Shown: in pieces, positions 61,263 to 64,000 of the stretch | How the letters are laid out: each line of letters begins with the position of its first letter | How positions within the stretch are numbered: the first letter of the stretch is position 1 | The notes under the pieces: model-generated | Databases searched by the model: none | What the model was told of the DNA's origin: nothing | Seen by the model: the letters and a program-made list of their open reading frames with translations, nothing else | From: Ponticoccus alexandrii | GTDB taxonomy: Bacteria > Pseudomonadota > Alphaproteobacteria > Rhodobacterales > Rhodobacteraceae | Direction of reading: 5' to 3' | Assembly (NCBI RefSeq): GCF_016806125.1 | Contig: NZ_CP047166.1 | Location: 3,906,001-3,970,000, forward strand | Length of the DNA: 64,000 nucleotides | Made by a program: the position numbers and the translations under genes

Positions 61263-63734
61263 TCAGCTCTCTTCCGGGGCCGTGCGGACGTGGAAGGGCT
61301 GGGTCGCGCCCTGTTTCGATTCACCCAGGAAGATGGTCTGGTGCGGGAAGGGGATCTCGATGTTGCGCTCGTCGAAGACCTGCTTGAGGTAGCCGTTGTA
61401 CTCGCGCCCCACGCCCCACTGCGTGCCCGGCTCGCACTTGATCCGGGCGCGCACCACGACGGCGCTGTCGCCGAAGGAATTCACACCGAACCATTCCAGC
61501 TCGCCCATGATCTTCGCGGCCTGCTCGGGGTCGGCCCGCAGCATGTCGAAGGCATCGTGCATCGCCTGTTTCACCTCTGCGATGTTCTCGCGGTAGGCCA
61601 CGCCCATGTCGCAGACGAAATAGCCGAAATCACGCATGAAGTTCGACACCATGTCCACCGAGGAGAAGGGGATCAGGTGATAGGCCCCGCTGACGTCGCG
61701 CAGCGAGACAGAGCGGATCGTCAGCTTTTCCACCACGCCGGTGGTGCTGCCCGCCGTCACCACGTCGCCCACGTTCATCGCGTTCTCGAACTGGATGAAG
61801 ATGCCGGTGATGATGTCCTGCACCAGCTTCTGCGCGCCGAAACCGATGGCGAGGCCCAGCACCCCGGCGGAGGCCAAGAGCGGCGCGATGTCCAGCCCGA
61901 TCTCGGACAGCACGAACATCAGCGTGATCACGAAGAGCGCGATGGTGAAGGCGTTGCGGGCCAGCGTCAGCAGCGTCTTTTCCCGCGCCGTGGCGACGGT
62001 GCCGAACTCTGGGTTCAGACGGAAATCCACCCAGGACGTCATGGCGACCCAGATGACGAAGGCGACCAGAAGCACCGCGCCAACCGAGAAGATCGTGCCG
62101 GTCAGGCGCAGGCCGATCTGGCTGGCCATCCAGCCCCGCAGGTCGATCAGGCTGATCGCGTTGAGGGCCACCGCCACCACACCGATGAAGATCAGCGTCC
62201 TGAGCACGAAAAGCGCCTTGGGCACGAAGGTGTTCAGGCGCCGTTCCAGAAGCGGCAGGCGGGCGTTGACGTTCTCGGGCAGTTGCACGCCGCGGACCAT
62301 GGCCCGCGTCAGGATGCCCGACAGCGTGATGCCCAGAAGGATCACCGCAAGCACCTGCCCCGAGTTCATCAGCGACCGGAAGGCGGCGTCGGCGGGCTGC
62401 ACCAGCACCAGCATCAGGATCACCAGAAGGTACAGCAGCGCGGGCCAGTGCCAGTGCCGCATGAGGAAGCCCAGCGCACCGGCGCGCCGCGTTTGTTGCG
62501 GTTCGGGGTCGGGCTGGGGCTCTGCCATCGGGAATTCCTCTGGCGTGCTTTCCGTCTCCGGCGCATCCGCCGTGTAGAGCGTGCGCTCCGCCGGCATCGG
62601 CCCCTCGGCGACGATGGCGTCATCCGCAGAAATCGTCCGCTCCGCAACCACGGTGTCGTCCTCGATCACGGTGCCGTCCTCGGTCACGGTTGCGGGCGTC
62701 CCGGTCTGGGCGAGGTGCTGCTCCGCCACGTGGTGGTGGGCAGGCTGTGCGCCGCGCTGAAGCCAGTCCGCCACGGCCTTGCGGTTGCGCAGGACCATGC
62801 CGATGGCGATCATCACGACCACCACGGCGATCAGCGCCGACAGCGCGCGCCCGGCCGCCAGCGAGACATTGGCGTTGATGATCGGCACCACCAGAAGCTG
62901 GCCGTAGCCCACAAGGCTGATGATCCAGTTCAGGCGGGTTGCCAGATAGGCCGCCGCCTCGTCCGAAACCGGCAGGGGGCGCAGGTCGCGCGCGGTCGGC
63001 GACAGCGCCAGCCGCATCACGACCTTGGCCATCTCGACCAGCAGGAAGGCGTTCAGGTACAGCGTCTGTCGGATGCCGATTTCGCCGAAGTTGCCAAGAA
63101 GCAGCGTGGCGATCAGGTAGCCCGTGGCCCAAGCCGCCACCACGATCAGCGCGTCGATCACCGCCGAGGCAAGGAACAGCATCACCGTCCGGACCGCCCC
63201 GCTTTCCGCCGCGCTGGCGCCCATGCGGCGGTAGACGCCTTTCCCGATCCATCGCAGCACGAGGTAGACCGCCACCGTCACGACGATGATCAGCGCCAGT
63301 TGCTGGAGCGCTTCGAGCAGCACGCCGGCCTCGTTGCCGCTGAAGCCGTCGAACACGTCCGGGATCGCCCCCACCTGCGTCCAGAGCGCCGCAAGCCGGG
63401 CGGCAGAGCTCTCTGCGACCTCTTGGGTGATCAGCGCGATGCGGCGGCTGAAGGACAGGCTTTCCGGCGGCGGTGCCTGATCCCCGGCCAGCGCATCGAC
63501 CACCTGATCGCCCACCGGCTCCTTGGCGGTCTCCTGCGCGGCACGCAGTTCCTCGATGAGGGCGGCGCGGCTCTTGTCGTCTTCTATGACGTCGAGAAGA
63601 AGGTCGAGGTTGCTGGGCGGTGGAGGCGTCGCCTTTGCCGTGTCCTGAGCGAAGGCGCCCGAAGGCGAGAGGGACCCCAGCGTCAGCGCAAGCAGCGCGA
63701 TCAGGGTCAGGAACCAAAATCTGAATATCGTCAT
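61263..63734 (-). CDS. large MscS-family mechanosensitive channel
   Basis: An 823-residue protein with signal peptide MTIFRFWFLTLIALLALTLG and cleavage near GAFAQD. It has a periplasmic helical region (about 30-140), several membrane helices, a long acidic linker rich in Glu, Thr and Val (EDGTVIEDDTVVAERT, about 370-430), then further helices and the MscS core near residues 560-780. The pore helix is APLLASAGVLGLAIGFGAQK, followed by LVQDIITGIFIQFENAMNVG and DVV. The C-terminal cytoplasmic domain has FSSVDMVSNFMRDFGYFVCD. It should release osmolytes during hypo-osmotic shock, which fits a marine bacterium that makes glucosylglycerol. Confidence 0.9.
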   Translation of the reverse strand: MTIFRFWFLTLIALLALTLGSLSPSGAFAQDTAKATPPPPSNLDLLLDVIEDDKSRAALIEELRAAQETAKEPVGDQVVDALAGDQAPPPESLSFSRRIALITQEVAESSAARLAALWTQVGAIPDVFDGFSGNEAGVLLEALQQLALIIVVTVAVYLVLRWIGKGVYRRMGASAAESGAVRTVMLFLASAVIDALIVVAAWATGYLIATLLLGNFGEIGIRQTLYLNAFLLVEMAKVVMRLALSPTARDLRPLPVSDEAAAYLATRLNWIISLVGYGQLLVVPIINANVSLAAGRALSALIAVVVVMIAIGMVLRNRKAVADWLQRGAQPAHHHVAEQHLAQTGTPATVTEDGTVIEDDTVVAERTISADDAIVAEGPMPAERTLYTADAPETESTPEEFPMAEPQPDPEPQQTRRAGALGFLMRHWHWPALLYLLVILMLVLVQPADAAFRSLMNSGQVLAVILLGITLSGILTRAMVRGVQLPENVNARLPLLERRLNTFVPKALFVLRTLIFIGVVAVALNAISLIDLRGWMASQIGLRLTGTIFSVGAVLLVAFVIWVAMTSWVDFRLNPEFGTVATAREKTLLTLARNAFTIALFVITLMFVLSEIGLDIAPLLASAGVLGLAIGFGAQKLVQDIITGIFIQFENAMNVGDVVTAGSTTGVVEKLTIRSVSLRDVSGAYHLIPFSSVDMVSNFMRDFGYFVCDMGVAYRENIAEVKQAMHDAFDMLRADPEQAAKIMGELEWFGVNSFGDSAVVVRARIKCEPGTQWGVGREYNGYLKQVFDERNIEIPFPHQTIFLGESKQGATQPFHVRTAPEES

Positions 63735-63930
63735 GTCACCACGTTTCTTGTCGTTCTGCCCGGCAGGCGCGCCCCGGTCTTCTGCCTGCGGAACGTCATG
63801 GCCTGCGCAGGGGCCTTGCGCCCCCGCCGTCCAGCGGCGAAGTAGTTCACGGGTCGCCGGATGCCACCCAATGCTTGGCGTCGAGAGCGCTTTCTGCCAG
63901 TTTCGCCCCAGACGACACCAGGATAACGCG

Positions 63931-64000
63931 ATGCGCAACCGGATCAGGGGCCTTTATGCCGGAGAAAGCGACGCGGCGCACAGGTTCCGCTATGCGCTTC
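63931..64000 (+). CDS. partial gene, possible ion-channel (VIC-type) transporter
   Basis: An ATG at 63931 after CAGGATAA opens a frame running off the right edge: MRNRIRGLYAGESDAAHRF followed by RYAL. This opening resembles voltage-gated-like ion transporters of Rhodobacteraceae, which start with a short basic segment and an RFRYALL motif before the first helix. Only 23 residues are visible, so the assignment is tentative. The 196 nt upstream hold nothing definite. Confidence 0.4.
   Translation, partial: MRNRIRGLYAGESDAAHRFRYAL

Overview
The window is a high-GC (mostly 65-70%) chromosomal segment of an alphaproteobacterium, almost certainly a marine Rhodobacteraceae (Roseobacter-group) relative. 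The basis is the gene set: sulfoacetaldehyde acetyltransferase, phosphotransacetylase and a SoeABC-type sulfite dehydrogenase; glucosylglycerol-phosphate synthesis; a DUF1523 protein; an IalB-like protein; and the leuC-leuD-(membrane protein)-(EEP protein)-leuB order. A family of intergenic stem-loop elements that I recall from this group is also present. All assignments come from reading the translated sequence; no database search was run.

Layout. 0-3.3 kb: a low-GC partial membrane protein, a family-4 glycosyltransferase, a SHOCT protein and a membrane protein. 3.3-12.2 kb: a sulfonate module. Xsc converts sulfoacetaldehyde to acetyl phosphate and sulfite, Pta (convergent) makes acetyl-CoA, and SoeABC oxidises the sulfite to sulfate in the cytoplasm. 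A small RNA-ligase-like gene lies between soeA and soeB, and nine 36-nt tandem repeats lie between soeB and soeC. 12.5-19.5 kb: small membrane proteins, an arylformamidase-like hydrolase, succinate-semialdehyde dehydrogenase, creatinase and the ribosome-rescue factor ArfB. 19.6-25.2 kb: a queuosine-precursor transporter with a coupled small ORF carrying a perfect extended Shine-Dalgarno sequence, a phytase-like esterase, MepA, an MFS exporter, a thioesterase and YggT. 25.3-31.3 kb: RecQ, YaaA and a cytosolic hybrid histidine kinase.

31.4-39.6 kb: an alpha-2-macroglobulin / glycolipid-binding-like / PbpC operon, with overlapping start and stop codons at both downstream junctions. 39.8-48.2 kb: a thiolase, a cysteine-synthase-like enzyme and the leucine genes leuC, leuD and leuB, the last separated by two unrelated genes. 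48.4-52 kb: an EamA transporter, tRNA-Pro(CGG) and the compatible-solute pair ggpS-ggpP, preceded by a coupled 38-codon leader ORF. 52.3-56.9 kb: a sugar-acid operon (FGGY kinase, sulfotransferase-like, dgoK, dgoA) ending in a GntR regulator with a strong inverted-repeat operator. 57-64 kb: rlmN, an IalB-like protein, an asparaginase, serB, a large MscS channel and the start of a probable ion-channel gene.

There is no prophage, IS element, CRISPR array or recognisable defence system. The most unusual material is small or intergenic: the RNA ligase inside the soe operon, the 36-nt repeat array, the extended Shine-Dalgarno ORF upstream of arfB, two families of structured intergenic repeats, and the leader ORF of ggpP.
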